This document shows, piece after piece, positions 16,275 through 25,363 of a DNA stretch of 38,101 nucleotides. The notes beneath the pieces were generated by a model. The model was not told the DNA's origin. It saw nothing but the letters and a program-made list of their open reading frames with translations, and did no database searches. The first letter of the stretch is position 1; the number at the start of each line of letters is the position of its first letter. Origin of the DNA: an uncultured Curvibacter sp. GTDB taxonomy: Bacteria > Pseudomonadota > Gammaproteobacteria > Burkholderiales > Burkholderiaceae_C. The DNA is taken from NCBI GenBank assembly GCA_903902035.1, contig CAIUTG010000131.1, forward strand, positions 1 to 38,101, written 5' to 3'. The translations under genes and the position numbers were made by a program.

Positions 16275-16308
16275 GAAAAAGCCCCACCGACCCAAAGCCG
16301 GTGAGGCC
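16275..16308 (-). terminator. Intrinsic terminator after the dehydrogenase-CobW-WD40-65-residue unit
   Basis: Minus-strand arms GCCTCACCG and CGGTGGGGC (plus-strand positions 16299-16307 and 16281-16289) pair over nine positions with one G-T pair, followed by TTTTT. It lies just after the 65-residue gene and upstream of the mimA promoter region, so it separates the two units. Confidence 0.8.
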
Positions 16309-16333
16309 CCTGTTTGAGGGATCCCATCCCGCG

Positions 16334-16531
16334 CTAATCGGCGGGCGTGGTGGGGCTGTTGGGCGCCTCGGCCGATGCCGCCTCGCGCGATTGACGTTCG
16401 GCGATGAAGCGGGCCGCGAGCACCAAGGCACCCATGGCAAAGTCTTTGCCATGGGCCGCAATCATCGCGTCCGAAACCTGTGCCAATTGCTTGAAAAATT
16501 CGTCCTTGCTGCTTTGTTCTTGGTCGCTCAT
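16334..16531 (-). CDS. Uncharacterised 65-residue protein
   Basis: I do not recognise this protein. It has an acidic-polar N-terminus ([13 protein letters not shown]), a central amphipathic to hydrophobic helical stretch (AMIAAHGKDFAMGALVLAARFIAER) and a low-complexity Ala/Ser/Pro/Thr tail. There is no cysteine, no signal peptide and no clear membrane segment. The evidence that it is real is translational: the ATG overlaps the WD40 stop as ATGA, AAGGAGA lies 7 bases upstream, and a terminator follows. It is the last gene of a unit with alcohol dehydrogenase, CobW GTPase and WD40 genes under a sigma-54 promoter. A small partner of the WD40 or CobW protein is a plausible guess. Confidence 0.7.
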   Translation of the reverse strand: MSDQEQSSKDEFFKQLAQVSDAMIAAHGKDFAMGALVLAARFIAERQSREAASAEAPNSPTTPAD

Positions 16532-17646
16532 GAGGCGGTCTCCTTGGTGTGATGGGGGGTTGTCTGGCGGCTGCGAAACAGCGCTTCTGGCAACAACAGC
16601 CAGCCGAACATGCCGTCCTGGGTGCCGAATGCCAGGCGGTTGCCGTCGCTCGACCAAGCCATGGCATTGACCGCACCGCCACCGGCACCTTTGATGAACA
16701 ACACCTCATCGCGGCCCGGCTGACACAACAGCAGCGCGCCGTTGTGATAACCCGCCGCGATCAGCGATTGCTGCGGATGACAGCTGACACAGCTCACCGG
16801 CGTCTTGCTGGCCATGGCGCACTCCCTTGGTTGCTCGGCGGCACCGGGGGGGTCAAAGCCCCAGCAAACGGGCCGTGTGCTGCCACTGGTGACAAGGTAG
16901 CGACCCTCCGCTGCGAACGAAAGCGACAGTGGTTGCCCAGGGTAGCCGCCCATTTCCATGTCGCCTGCATCGGCCACACGCCAGCCATGCAGCGCGTTTT
17001 CCTGCATGCCGGTGACGAGGTAGCGGCCGTCCGGACTCCAGGCCAATGCGCGGTGATAACCGGGCCAAACCAGGGTACGCAGCTTGGCCCCTTCCTGCCA
17101 CAGCGTGACCCCCCCGCTGTGCGCCATGGCCAGGCTGTGCTTGTCTGGGCCGAAGCCCATCGCCGTGACGGGTGCCGGCAAATCAATCGCTTCGCCATGG
17201 TCCCGTGCCACGCAATAGACGCGCTTGCCACTGGCATGGGCACGCCAGCCAGAAGGGCTGCAAGCCACGGCCGTGATCCATGCACCACGCACATGGCTCA
17301 GGATCGTCGGTGCGCCACTGCGCGGCACGTGCACCACACGCCCGTCATCGCCCCCACTGACAAAGCCACCCGCCGCGTCGGCCGCCAGGCTCAGGCAGGC
17401 CCCTTCATGACACGCGACGCGCTGCGGCTGTGGTGGCGGCGCGGCCGCCGGCGTCACCGCCACGCCCCCATCGGACCGGCGCGCAAGGTGCGGACCGCGC
17501 AGCCAACGCGCTTTGACGAGCGCCAGCTGCCCATCACCCAAAGCAAAAGCGACGGTGTCCCCGTCCACATCCCAGGCCAGCGCGACTACCGGCGCTTCCA
17601 ACGTCCAATGTGTGCCGAGCAGGTCCATCAGAGGCGGGCTGCTCAC
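16528..17646 (-). CDS. WD40-like beta-propeller protein coupled to a CobW GTPase gene
   Basis: A 372-residue cytoplasmic protein made of repeated WD40-like blades, about seven, each near 40-50 residues with short motifs such as [53 protein letters not shown] and [19 protein letters not shown]. No enzymatic domain or signal peptide is seen, so it is probably a scaffold. The start is a GTG at 17646 that overlaps the CobW stop by GTGA, with GAGG upstream, and the end overlaps the 65-residue gene by ATGA. This tight coupling suggests stoichiometric production with the GTPase. Its role is unknown; a platform for metal delivery to the monooxygenase or dehydrogenase is inference from context. Confidence 0.8.
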   Translation of the reverse strand: MSSPPLMDLLGTHWTLEAPVVALAWDVDGDTVAFALGDGQLALVKARWLRGPHLARRSDGGVAVTPAAAPPPQPQRVACHEGACLSLAADAAGGFVSGGDDGRVVHVPRSGAPTILSHVRGAWITAVACSPSGWRAHASGKRVYCVARDHGEAIDLPAPVTAMGFGPDKHSLAMAHSGGVTLWQEGAKLRTLVWPGYHRALAWSPDGRYLVTGMQENALHGWRVADAGDMEMGGYPGQPLSLSFAAEGRYLVTSGSTRPVCWGFDPPGAAEQPRECAMASKTPVSCVSCHPQQSLIAAGYHNGALLLCQPGRDEVLFIKGAGGGAVNAMAWSSDGNRLAFGTQDGMFGWLLLPEALFRSRQTTPHHTKETAS

Positions 17647-18656
17647 GGTGTGGCCTCACTGACATCGGCTGCACAGTGCGCCAGTTCGGCATTCAATTCA
17701 GCGCCATCCCAGCCATGACCGATGAAGACCAGGCGGGACTCGCGCGCCTCCCCCTCGGCCCAAGGTCGATCCAGGCCGCTGTCGACCGTCATGTGCACCG
17801 CCTGAAAAACGAAACGGCGTGATTCGCCCTCAAAGGCCACAATGCCTTTGGCGCGCAACAGGTCGGCTCCACGCTCGGTCACCAAGCGCTGCAGCCATGG
17901 CAAAAAACGGCTGCGTTCAAACGGCTGCTTGAAACTCAACGCCACGCTGCTGAGCTGGCGTCCCGCGCCACGGCTGTGGCGGCCGGCCTCCACCGGCGCG
18001 TAAGCCCGGGGGCCCGCCTGACCCAACCAGGGCGTGGACACACGCAGCCGGGCCATGTCAAAAGCCCCCCGGTCCAGCAGACTGGAGAGCGCAACATTGC
18101 CATGCACCGCAACGCACATTTCGGCGGTGGGGTTGATCTGCTGCGCGGCCCGCTCAGCATCGGCCAAGGTGGTGGCGTCGGCCAGGTCCGCCTTGTTGAG
18201 CAACACCAAGTCGGCCTGCGCCAGCTGCGCGGCGGCTTCGGGTGCGTCGCGCAGCTGATCGCTGAGGTAGCGCGCATCGGCAACGCAAATGACGCTGTCG
18301 AGCTGCGTGTGTTGGCGCAGCAAGTCGTCAAAGTAAAAAGTCTGCACAATCGGCGCGGGGTCTGCCAAGCCCGTGGTCTCAATCAAAATGCCGTCAAAGC
18401 CGCCGGGGCGTCGCACCAGGGCACTGGCGACGCGAATCAGATCCCCTCGCAGCTTGCAGCAAACGCAGCCATTGTTGAGCTCATAGACCTCCTCCTCGGC
18501 CCCGACAACCAGCGAGCCATCGATGCCGAGCTCGCCGTACTCGTTGACGATCACGGCGTAGCGTCGGCCCTTGGCATCGTGCAAAAGCCGGTTCAACAAG
18601 GTGGTTTTGCCCGCGCCAAGAAAGCCGGTCAGCACCGTCACAGGAATGCGCGCCAT
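17643..18656 (-). CDS. CobW/COG0523-family GTP-binding metallochaperone-like protein
   Basis: A 337-residue G3E-family P-loop GTPase. Walker A is GFLGAGKTT (11-19), the family metal motif CxCC is at Cys64, Cys66 and Cys67 ([12 protein letters not shown]), a Walker B/G3-like segment is IETTGLADP, and the guanine-specificity motif is NKAD. A C-terminal CobW domain covers about residues 230-330. Relatives insert or deliver metals (cobalt, zinc, iron; nitrile hydratase activators belong here). It starts 4 bases after the dehydrogenase gene and overlaps the WD40 gene. Candidate clients in this island are the diiron hydroxylase and the zinc dehydrogenase. The metal is not predictable from sequence, and a zinc-homeostasis protein is the alternative reading. 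Confidence 0.88.
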   Translation of the reverse strand: MARIPVTVLTGFLGAGKTTLLNRLLHDAKGRRYAVIVNEYGELGIDGSLVVGAEEEVYELNNGCVCCKLRGDLIRVASALVRRPGGFDGILIETTGLADPAPIVQTFYFDDLLRQHTQLDSVICVADARYLSDQLRDAPEAAAQLAQADLVLLNKADLADATTLADAERAAQQINPTAEMCVAVHGNVALSSLLDRGAFDMARLRVSTPWLGQAGPRAYAPVEAGRHSRGAGRQLSSVALSFKQPFERSRFLPWLQRLVTERGADLLRAKGIVAFEGESRRFVFQAVHMTVDSGLDRPWAEGEARESRLVFIGHGWDGAELNAELAHCAADVSEATP

Positions 18657-18660
18657 ACGC

Positions 18661-19704
18661 TCAGGGAACCAGGACGGCGCGACCTTTGATCTTGCCGTGA
18701 TGCAGGTCCAGCAAGGCCTGGTTGGCGTCCTTCAACTTGTATTCGCGTGTGGCCAGATGGACCAGGCCACGGTCGGCCAGCGCCATCAGCTCGACCAGCT
18801 CCGGGTAGGTGCCGACCAAATTGCCGACAATGCTTTTTTCGCTGGTGATCATGTCCAGTGTGGGCAGTTCTATTTTGCCGCCATAGCCCACGATGTAATA
18901 GGTGCCGGCGTTGCGCGTCATCGCCAAGCCCTTGGCGACCGCATCCCCTTCTCCGACAAAGTCGATCACGGCCTCTGCACCCTTGCCTTTGGTGAGCGCC
19001 AGCACGCGATCGACCTCATGGCCATCGGCTTTCACCAAGTGGTGGGCGCCGCATTCCTTGGCCAACTGCAGCGCCATGTCGGAGCGGTCCACAATGATGA
19101 TCTCGGCCGCGCACAAGGCGGCCAGCACCTGGATGCCGATGTGGCCCAGACCACCGGCGCCAATCACCACCGCGTACTCGCCGGGCAGCAGGTGGCGCGA
19201 GGCCTTCTTGGCGGCGCGGTAGGCGGTGAGCCCGGCATCGGTGTAGGGCGCGACATCCTTGGGGGCCAGGGTCTTGGGCAGCTTGATCAGCGAGCGCTGG
19301 CCGGTGCGCAGGTACTGGGCATAACCCCCGTCGGCATTGATGCCGGGAAAACGGCTCTCCTCGGCATGCATGTCATCGCCCCGGCGGCAAGCCAGGCAAT
19401 GGCCGCTGGTGACCAGCGGATGGCAGATCACGGGGTCGCCGACTTTCACACCGGTCACGGCGGCGCCCACAGCCTCGACCCAGCCGGCGTTCTCGTGGCC
19501 CATGATGTAGGGCAGCTTGACCTCAACCTGGGTGCGCCAGATGCCTTCCACCACGTGCAGGTCGGTGCGGCATACGCCGGCGCCACCGATGCGCACGATC
19601 ACATCGGTCGGGGTCTCGATTTTCGGGTCCGGTACGTCTTCGTAGCGAACAAAGGCATCGCCACTGAGTGACTCGTTGTATTCGTGCAATACGGCGGCTT
19701 TCAT
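18661..19704 (-). CDS. Zinc-dependent NAD+ alcohol dehydrogenase of the monooxygenase regulon
   Basis: A 347-residue medium-chain dehydrogenase. Catalytic zinc ligands are Cys45 (GVCRTDLH), His70 and Glu71 ([12 protein letters not shown]). The Rossmann motif is GAGGLGHIG (182-190) and the second strand ends in Asp (IIVDRS), favouring NAD+. The structural-zinc loop reads [18 protein letters not shown], with only two of the four usual cysteines. Gordonia and mycobacterial propane clusters carry a comparable secondary alcohol dehydrogenase that turns 2-propanol to acetone; the same role is likely here but the alcohol is not proven. The ATG at 19704 has GGAG upstream; an in-frame extension to 19767 is rejected. 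It leads a unit driven by a sigma-54 promoter at 19772-19786. Confidence 0.9.
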   Translation of the reverse strand: MKAAVLHEYNESLSGDAFVRYEDVPDPKIETPTDVIVRIGGAGVCRTDLHVVEGIWRTQVEVKLPYIMGHENAGWVEAVGAAVTGVKVGDPVICHPLVTSGHCLACRRGDDMHAEESRFPGINADGGYAQYLRTGQRSLIKLPKTLAPKDVAPYTDAGLTAYRAAKKASRHLLPGEYAVVIGAGGLGHIGIQVLAALCAAEIIIVDRSDMALQLAKECGAHHLVKADGHEVDRVLALTKGKGAEAVIDFVGEGDAVAKGLAMTRNAGTYYIVGYGGKIELPTLDMITSEKSIVGNLVGTYPELVELMALADRGLVHLATREYKLKDANQALLDLHHGKIKGRAVLVP

Positions 19705-19771
19705 GGGAAGGCTCCTGCGGTTCGGATGGTGATTTAAAGGGCTTGGTCTGCCCTGACTCCCCATCACCCAC

Positions 19772-19786
19772 GCAATCGCCGTGCCG
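19772..19786 (-). promoter_or_regulatory. Sigma-54 (-24/-12) promoter of the dehydrogenase-CobW-WD40 unit
   Basis: Read on the minus strand the site is CGGCACGGCGATTGC, which fits TGGCACG-N4-TTGC at every fixed position except the first. Predicted start about 19760, leader about 56 bases. It pairs the unit with the monooxygenase operon promoter. Confidence 0.8.
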
Positions 19787-20144
19787 CGCTCAATGGGCTG
19801 GCTAGGCTCAGCGCCAAGCCCTTGATTTCACTTGAAAAGTTTTTTCCAACTGCGGTATTCCCGTGACGGCCCAGACGCCAAACTGTCGCGAATTCGGGCG
19901 CAAGCCCCAGGCACCGAGGCCCTCGGCTGTCTCAATTTGCGACAGCGTATACCCTGAGGCTGCTGCCTCTGTCCATTGGCTTGATTGGGTTCGGCGCCAT
20001 CACCACCGTCATGGGATCGTGATGTCGGTGAGTTGTCGGTGGTGCTTGAGGGAAGGCAAAACGACTTCAGTGATTGAATGCACGTCAAGCACAAGGTGCG
20101 ATCCGATCACGAATTCCCGCAAACCATAACTTCTTTGTCAACAA
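19787..20144. other. Long non-coding upstream region of the dehydrogenase unit
   Basis: About 360 bases without a supportable gene; the open frames here (up to 88 codons on either strand) have no ribosome-binding site or family likeness. It holds the palindrome at 19928-19944, a weaker 17-bp element at 19884-19900 (TGTCGCGAATTCGGGCG) and a direct repeat TGTCGGTG at 20023-20030 and 20034-20041. These could be enhancer sites for the sigma-54 activator. Nothing else is recognised. Confidence 0.5.
19928..19944. promoter_or_regulatory. Candidate activator-binding palindrome upstream of the dehydrogenase unit
   Basis: TGTCTCAATTTGCGACA, a 17-bp palindrome pairing at 7 of 8 positions around a central T, about 150 bases upstream of the -24 element. 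Its half-sites TGTCTCAA and TGTCGCAA resemble CGTCCCAT and CGTCCCAA upstream of mimA. Confidence 0.55.
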
Positions 20145-20178
20145 GAAAAAACCCACCTCTCAGAAGAGAAGTGGGTTT
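20145..20178 (-). terminator. Intrinsic terminator of ssb
   Basis: On the minus strand arms AACCCACTTCTC and GAGAGGTGGGTT (plus 20166-20177 and 20150-20161) form a 12-pair stem with one wobble and a 4-base loop, followed by TTTTT. It lies 28 bases after the ssb stop. Confidence 0.9.
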
Positions 20179-20206
20179 GATGTTTACTTTCTAGGAAAGT
20201 TAGGCG

Positions 20207-20722
20207 CTAAAACGGAATATCGTCGTCCATGTCATCAAACCCAGATGACGGACGGGCCGCTGCGGGGGCTGGCGCGGGCGCTCGGGGTGCCGCAGGCGCG
20301 TAGCTTTGGGCGGGGGCTGGGGCGCGACGTGGCGCGGCTTCATAGCCGTCACCGCCTTGCGCACCGCCGTCGTTGCCGCCCATGCCCTGGCGACTGCCCA
20401 ACATTTGCATTTGGTCGGCGCGAATTTCAGTGCTGTATTTTTCGACGCCGGCTTGGTCGGTCCATTTGCGGGTTCGCAAACTGCCTTCCACATAAATTTG
20501 CGAGCCTTTGCGCAGGTATTGGCCAGCAATTTCAGCCAAACGACCATTGAACACCACGCGGTGCCACTCGGTGGCCTCTTTCATTTCCCCGCTTTGCTTG
20601 TCTTTCCAGCGGTCGGTGGTGGCGATGGTCACATTGGCCACCTGATCGCCGCTCGGGAAGGTGCGGATTTCCGGGTCGCGGCCCAAGTTGCCCACGATGA
20701 TGACTTTGTTGACGGATGCCAT
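20207..20722 (-). CDS. ssb: Single-stranded DNA-binding protein
   Basis: A 171-residue SSB. The N-terminal OB fold (about 1-110) begins [20 protein letters not shown] and includes [22 protein letters not shown] disordered Ala/Pro/Gly linker follows (about 115-160), then the acidic tip DMDDDIPF, which binds partners such as exonuclease I and RecO. It coats single-stranded DNA as a tetramer in replication, repair and recombination. The ATG at 20722 is chosen because family proteins begin there; GGAGA is upstream. It is divergent from uvrA with a 121-base gap and ends at a strong terminator. No LexA box was seen in the gap. Confidence 0.96.
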   Translation of the reverse strand: MASVNKVIIVGNLGRDPEIRTFPSGDQVANVTIATTDRWKDKQSGEMKEATEWHRVVFNGRLAEIAGQYLRKGSQIYVEGSLRTRKWTDQAGVEKYSTEIRADQMQMLGSRQGMGGNDGGAQGGDGYEAAPRRAPAPAQSYAPAAPRAPAPAPAAARPSSGFDDMDDDIPF

Positions 20723-20843
20723 GACTGAAAAATCTCCAATTGAGCCCCTATTATGAACCGACATGGGCGGCCCATCTGGACCAGAAACGGGGATTCTTTA
20801 TCATGAAGGGTTTTTCTCTGTTTGACGACACCAAAGGCCTTCT

Positions 20844-23789
20844 TTGCAATCCCTCGTGCCTCCCCTTGATTCTGTCGATGCCGAACTTGAGCGCTGGTCC
20901 CAACCTCGACTCAGTCTGCGAGCCGCCCATGACCACCTCAGTGTGCGCGGTGCCCGCACGCACAACCTCAAAAACATTGACCTCGACATCCCCCGCAACC
21001 AACTGGTGGTGATCACGGGCCTGTCGGGGTCGGGCAAATCCAGCCTGGCTTTTGACACCCTGTATGCCGAGGGCCAGCGCCGCTATGTGGAGAGCCTGTC
21101 GGCCTATGCGCGTCAGTTCTTGCAACTGATGGACAAGCCCGATGTGGACCTGATCGAGGGCTTGTCCCCCGCCATTGCCATCGAGCAAAAAGCCAGCTCT
21201 CACAACCCCCGCTCCACCGTCGGCACGGTGACCGAAATCAGCGACTACCTGCGGCTTTTGTTTGCCCGCGCTGGCACACCGCATTGCCCCACCCATGGCC
21301 TGCCGCTGCAAGCCCAAAGCGTCAGCCAGATGGTGGACGCGGTGCTGGCCCTGCCTGCCGAAACCCGGTTGATGGTGCTGGCCCCGGTGGCACGCGAACG
21401 CAAAGGCGAGTTTGCCGAACTGTTTGCCAGCATGCAGGCACAGGGCTATGTGCGTTTTCGCATCAACAACGTGATGTATGAATTTGACGAGTTGCCCGAG
21501 CTGAAAAAGAACGAAAAACACGACATTGATGTCGTGATCGACCGGCTCAAGGTGCGCCCCGATGCGCAGCAACGGTTGGCAGAAAGTTTCGAGACCGCCC
21601 TGCGTCTGAGCCAGGGCCGGGCGCTGGCCGCAGAGTTGGACCCGCCAGCGGAGGCCCCACACGCGTCACCTCGCGAACACTTGTTCAATTCGCGCTATGC
21701 CTGTCCGATTTGCAGCTACTCCCTGAGCGAGCTGGAGCCCCGCTTGTTTTCCTTCAACTCGCCCGTGGGGGCTTGCCCCAGTTGCGAGGGCCTGGGTGTG
21801 CAAGACCTGTTCGACGTGGAGCGGGTCGTGGCCTTTCCCTCGCTCAGCCTGGCCAGCGGTGCCATCAAAGGCTGGGACCGACGCAATGCGCTTTATTTTT
21901 CCATGTTGGAGAGCTTGGCCAAGCACTACCAATTCGACCTCGAAGCCCCTTTTGAAACCCTGCCAGAAGCCACGCGACAAGCGATTTTGTGGGGCTCGGG
22001 CGATGAAGAAATTCGTTTCAGCTACGGTGGCGACGGCACCAAAAAATCGACCAAAAAACACGCCTTCGAGGGCATCATCCCCAACATGCAACGGCGTTAC
22101 CGCGACACCGATTCACCCGTCGTGCGCGAAGAATTGGCCCGCTATCGCAGCAGCCAGCTTTGCTCGGATTGTGGGGGTTCACGCCTGCGCACCGAGGCCC
22201 GCCATGTGCGCCTGGGCGAAGGCCCGCAAGCCCAGGCCATTTACCAGGTCAGCCACCTGACTTTGCAAGAGGCGCAGACCTATTTTGAAGGCCTTCAGCT
22301 GCACGGGGCCAAGGCCGACATCGCCAGCAAGGTGGTGCGCGAAATCGCCTCGCGTTTGAAATTCTTGAACGATGTGGGCCTGTCTTATTTGAGCCTGGAC
22401 CGCAGCGCCGACACCCTCTCGGGCGGCGAGTCGCAACGCATTCGCCTGGCCAGCCAGATTGGCTCCGGCTTGACCGGCGTGATGTATGTGCTGGACGAGC
22501 CCAGCATTGGCCTGCACCAGCGCGACAACGACCGCCTGATTGGCACCCTGGTTCATCTGCGCGACCTGGGCAACAGCGTGTTGGTGGTCGAGCATGACGA
22601 AGACATGATGCGCGCCGCCGACCACCTGATCGACATGGGCCCCGGCGCGGGCGTGCACGGTGGGCGTGTCATGGCGCAAGGCAATTACGCCGAGGTGCGC
22701 GACAACCCGGCTTCCCCCACCGGCCAGTATTTGAGCGGCGTCAAAAAAATCGACGTGCCCGCCCAACGCCATGTGCAAAAAGACGCCAGCCAATGGGTGC
22801 GCGTGGTGGGTGCTCGGGGCAACAACCTGAAGCAGGTCAACGCCGATTTTCCAGTGGGCTTGCTGACCTGCGTCACGGGCGTTTCCGGCTCAGGCAAATC
22901 CACCTTGGTGAACGACACCCTGTACACGGCAGCCGCCCACAAAATCAACCGCGCCCACGACGAGCCCGCAGCGCACGACGAGATCCAAGGCTTGGACTGG
23001 TTCGACAAAGTCATCAATGTGGACCAGTCACCGATTGGCCGCACCCCGCGCTCCAACCCCGCCACTTACACCGGCTTGTTCACGCCCATTCGCGAGCTCA
23101 TGGCCGAAGTGCCGACCGCTCGCGAGCGTGGCTACGGCCCGGGGCGCTTCAGCTTCAACGTCGCCGGGGGCCGCTGCGAGGCCTGCCAAGGTGACGGTGT
23201 GGTGAAGGTGGAGATGCACTTTTTGCCCGATGTTTATGTGCCCTGCGATGTTTGCCAAGGCCTGCGCTACAACCGCGAAACCTTGGAAGTCCAATACAAG
23301 GGCTGCAACATCGCGCAGATTTTGAACATGACGGTGGAAACGGCCCACGGTTTTTTCAAGGCCGTGCCCGCCATTGAGCGCAAGCTGCACACCTTGCTGG
23401 AAGTGGGGCTGTCCTACATCAAGCTGGGTCAATCGGCCACCACCTTGTCGGGCGGTGAAGCGCAGCGCATCAAGTTGGCGCAGGAGCTGTCCAAGCGCGA
23501 CACGGGCCGCACCCTCTACATCCTGGACGAGCCCACCACCGGTCTGCACTTTGCCGACATTGCCTTGCTGCTAAAGGTCATTCAACAACTGCGCGATGCC
23601 GGCAACACCGTGGTGGTGATTGAGCACAATTTGGACGTGATCAAAACCGCCGACTGGTTGATCGACATGGGCCCCGAGGGCGGTTCGGGCGGTGGTCAGG
23701 TGGTGGGCGTGGGCAGCCCGGAAACCTTGGCCGACAACCCCCACAGCCACACGGGGCGCTATTTGCGGCGGTATCTGGGGCTGGATTAA
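20844..23789 (+). CDS. uvrA: Excinuclease ABC subunit A
   Basis: A 981-residue DNA damage-recognition ATPase of nucleotide excision repair, acting as UvrA2 with UvrB. Two ABC modules are complete: Walker [10 protein letters not shown] (59-67) with signature [12 protein letters not shown], and a second Walker [10 protein letters not shown] with [12 protein letters not shown]. Zinc-binding cysteines are seen in CPIC with CPSC, and in CEAC with CDVC. The reading frame opens after a stop at 20823; the TTG at 20844 with AAAGG 6 bases upstream is the likely start, and GTG at 20856 is the alternative. The N-terminus is about 20-30 residues longer than in E. coli. Its TAA overlaps the pyrF stop inside a GGGGCT/AGCCCC hairpin. 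Confidence 0.96.
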   Translation: MQSLVPPLDSVDAELERWSQPRLSLRAAHDHLSVRGARTHNLKNIDLDIPRNQLVVITGLSGSGKSSLAFDTLYAEGQRRYVESLSAYARQFLQLMDKPDVDLIEGLSPAIAIEQKASSHNPRSTVGTVTEISDYLRLLFARAGTPHCPTHGLPLQAQSVSQMVDAVLALPAETRLMVLAPVARERKGEFAELFASMQAQGYVRFRINNVMYEFDELPELKKNEKHDIDVVIDRLKVRPDAQQRLAESFETALRLSQGRALAAELDPPAEAPHASPREHLFNSRYACPICSYSLSELEPRLFSFNSPVGACPSCEGLGVQDLFDVERVVAFPSLSLASGAIKGWDRRNALYFSMLESLAKHYQFDLEAPFETLPEATRQAILWGSGDEEIRFSYGGDGTKKSTKKHAFEGIIPNMQRRYRDTDSPVVREELARYRSSQLCSDCGGSRLRTEARHVRLGEGPQAQAIYQVSHLTLQEAQTYFEGLQLHGAKADIASKVVREIASRLKFLNDVGLSYLSLDRSADTLSGGESQRIRLASQIGSGLTGVMYVLDEPSIGLHQRDNDRLIGTLVHLRDLGNSVLVVEHDEDMMRAADHLIDMGPGAGVHGGRVMAQGNYAEVRDNPASPTGQYLSGVKKIDVPAQRHVQKDASQWVRVVGARGNNLKQVNADFPVGLLTCVTGVSGSGKSTLVNDTLYTAAAHKINRAHDEPAAHDEIQGLDWFDKVINVDQSPIGRTPRSNPATYTGLFTPIRELMAEVPTARERGYGPGRFSFNVAGGRCEACQGDGVVKVEMHFLPDVYVPCDVCQGLRYNRETLEVQYKGCNIAQILNMTVETAHGFFKAVPAIERKLHTLLEVGLSYIKLGQSATTLSGGEAQRIKLAQELSKRDTGRTLYILDEPTTGLHFADIALLLKVIQQLRDAGNTVVVIEHNLDVIKTADWLIDMGPEGGSGGGQVVGVGSPETLADNPHSHTGRYLRRYLGLD

Positions 23790-24634
23790 GCCCCGCGTGC
23801 CTGGTTCAACACCTCGCGGGTGCGCCAGGCCTCTTGCCGGGCGGCAGCGGCGAAGTCGTCGCCCGCCGAGGCATACAACACCGCGCGGGAAGAATTCACG
23901 ATGACCGGTGCCCAACCCGCGCCATCCGCCTGGCCAGCGCGGTAACCGGCTTTCACGGTGGCCAAGGCATCCCCGCCCTGCGCGCCCACACCCGGAATCA
24001 GCAAAGGCACGCTGGGTGCCAAGGTGCGCACCCGCTCAATTTCAGCGGGGTAAGTGGCGCCCACCACCAAACCCAATTGACCATTCAAGTTCCAAGGGCT
24101 CTGGGCCAGTTGCGCAATGTGTTCGTACAGGCGGGGCTCGCCGCTCACGCTTTGCAAACGCTGGTTTTGAAAATCATCACCACCCGGGTTGGAGGTGCGA
24201 CACAACAAAAACGCGCCTTTGTCGGGGTACTTCAAATAGGGTTGCACCGAGTCAAAGCCCATGAAGGGCGACAAGGTGACGGCATCCGCGCCATAGCGCT
24301 CAAACGCCTCTTTGGCGTACTGCTCGGCGGTGCTGCCAATGTCGCCCCGTTTGGCATCCAAAATGACGGGCACCTGCGGCGCCACTCGGCGCATGTGCGC
24401 CATCAATTGTTCGAGCTGGGCTTCGGCCCGGTGCGCAGCAAAGTAGGCAATTTGCGGCTTGAACGCCATCACCAGGTCGGCCGTGGCGTCGACGATGGCC
24501 GCGCAAAAATCAAAGATTTTGCCGGGGTCGTTTTTGAACGTTCCCGGCATTTTGGTGGGCTCGGGGTCCAGGCCCACACACAGCAAAGAGTTGTTTTGCC
24601 GCTCTGCTTGGCGCAGTTGTTCAAGAAAAGTCAT
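23786..24634 (-). CDS. pyrF: Orotidine 5'-phosphate decarboxylase, type 2
   Basis: A 282-residue TIM-barrel enzyme for the last step of UMP synthesis (OMP to UMP plus CO2). The catalytic segment [15 protein letters not shown] (Lys95, Asp98) and the substrate loop [10 protein letters not shown] at the N-terminus identify the longer type 2 family common in actinobacteria and betaproteobacteria. The C-terminal [10 protein letters not shown] segment binds phosphate. It starts 9 bases after the uracil-DNA-glycosylase-like gene, so it is probably the last gene of the tsaB-rimI, UDG-like, pyrF operon. It converges on uvrA, the two stop codons sharing a TTAA. Confidence 0.95.
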   Translation of the reverse strand: MTFLEQLRQAERQNNSLLCVGLDPEPTKMPGTFKNDPGKIFDFCAAIVDATADLVMAFKPQIAYFAAHRAEAQLEQLMAHMRRVAPQVPVILDAKRGDIGSTAEQYAKEAFERYGADAVTLSPFMGFDSVQPYLKYPDKGAFLLCRTSNPGGDDFQNQRLQSVSGEPRLYEHIAQLAQSPWNLNGQLGLVVGATYPAEIERVRTLAPSVPLLIPGVGAQGGDALATVKAGYRAGQADGAGWAPVIVNSSRAVLYASAGDDFAAAARQEAWRTREVLNQARGA

Positions 24635-24643
24635 GTTTCAATT

Positions 24644-25363
24644 TTAGTTTTTCATAAAAGGCAAAGCCAAGCCCAAATCCGTCCACACCCGACCTTTGTC
24701 GGCGGGGTGGCGCAGAAGGCTGGGCACATCCAAAGTCACGACCGCAGGAATGCCGTGACAGGTGTGCAACTGACCGCGCAATTTGCCCAAGGGCTCCGTG
24801 GTTTGCAAGGCCTGCTGTGCCGCCACCCGGCCCATCAACAACACCACGTTGGGGGCCAAGCGGCCCATCCATTCGGCCAAATCGGCAGGCAAGGTTTCGG
24901 GCGACTCCTCGGTGTTTGCCTTGGGCGTCATGGCGCGCAGACCCAGCACCGACACGCAGGCATTTTGAGGCCATTGGGTCGCCTGCAAAAGGTTGTCCAA
25001 TAAATGCCCGGCGGGGGGCCTTGCAGGGCCCTGCAGCCAGTCGCTGGCAGGGGCCTCGGGCGCCCAAAAGGCCTCGGTCACGATCAGACAGCCGCCCGTT
25101 GCCAAAGTCTCCGACCGGGGTGCGCTGGCATACAGGGTCTGCGGAATTTCCAGACGCCAGCTCAAAAGGCCGGTCTGGCGCACAGGCAGGGCCTTTTTGC
25201 TGTCCGTGGCGGGGACCTGCTTGACCTCCACCGGAATCGTGGCGACAACGGCCGAAGGGGTCGGCGCCGCCTCTTGGGGGCCCACCCGGCTCGCCTGCGG
25301 CCACCAGGGCGGCACCCGCATTTCCACCAGCATGGCGCGCTGTCGAGGGCTGAGGTCCATCAT
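24644..25363 (-). CDS. Degenerate uracil-DNA-glycosylase-like protein
   Basis: A 239-residue protein whose second half has the layout of family 4/5 uracil-DNA glycosylases: strand LIVTEAFW (93-100), PPAGHLLDNLLQATQW, APNVVLLMGRVAAQ, and LDVPSLLRHPADKGRVW (211-227). The catalytic motif normally reading GEAPG is TEAFW, and the second motif normally HPxxLL has DVPSLL, so the catalytic His is missing. The four Fe-S cysteines of family 4 are absent. It is thus likely inactive as a classical glycosylase, though it could bind DNA or nucleotide. The start overlaps the TsaB-RimI stop by ATGA; a second ATG at 25360 is possible. Residues 1-70 are unconserved and Pro-rich. Confidence 0.72.
   Translation of the reverse strand: MMDLSPRQRAMLVEMRVPPWWPQASRVGPQEAAPTPSAVVATIPVEVKQVPATDSKKALPVRQTGLLSWRLEIPQTLYASAPRSETLATGGCLIVTEAFWAPEAPASDWLQGPARPPAGHLLDNLLQATQWPQNACVSVLGLRAMTPKANTEESPETLPADLAEWMGRLAPNVVLLMGRVAAQQALQTTEPLGKLRGQLHTCHGIPAVVTLDVPSLLRHPADKGRVWTDLGLALPFMKN

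Noticed and set aside
19828-20129. Small open frames of 88 codons on either strand upstream of the dehydrogenase unit
   Set aside because: No ribosome-binding site, no family likeness, and they overlap the likely enhancer elements.
20723-20843. A LexA (SOS) box between ssb and uvrA
   Set aside because: No CTG-N10-CAG element is present; only CTGT without its partner half.
23781-23794. GGGGCT/AGCCCC hairpin over the uvrA and pyrF stop codons as a two-way terminator
   Set aside because: Neither side has a T-run, so it is not supported as an intrinsic terminator.
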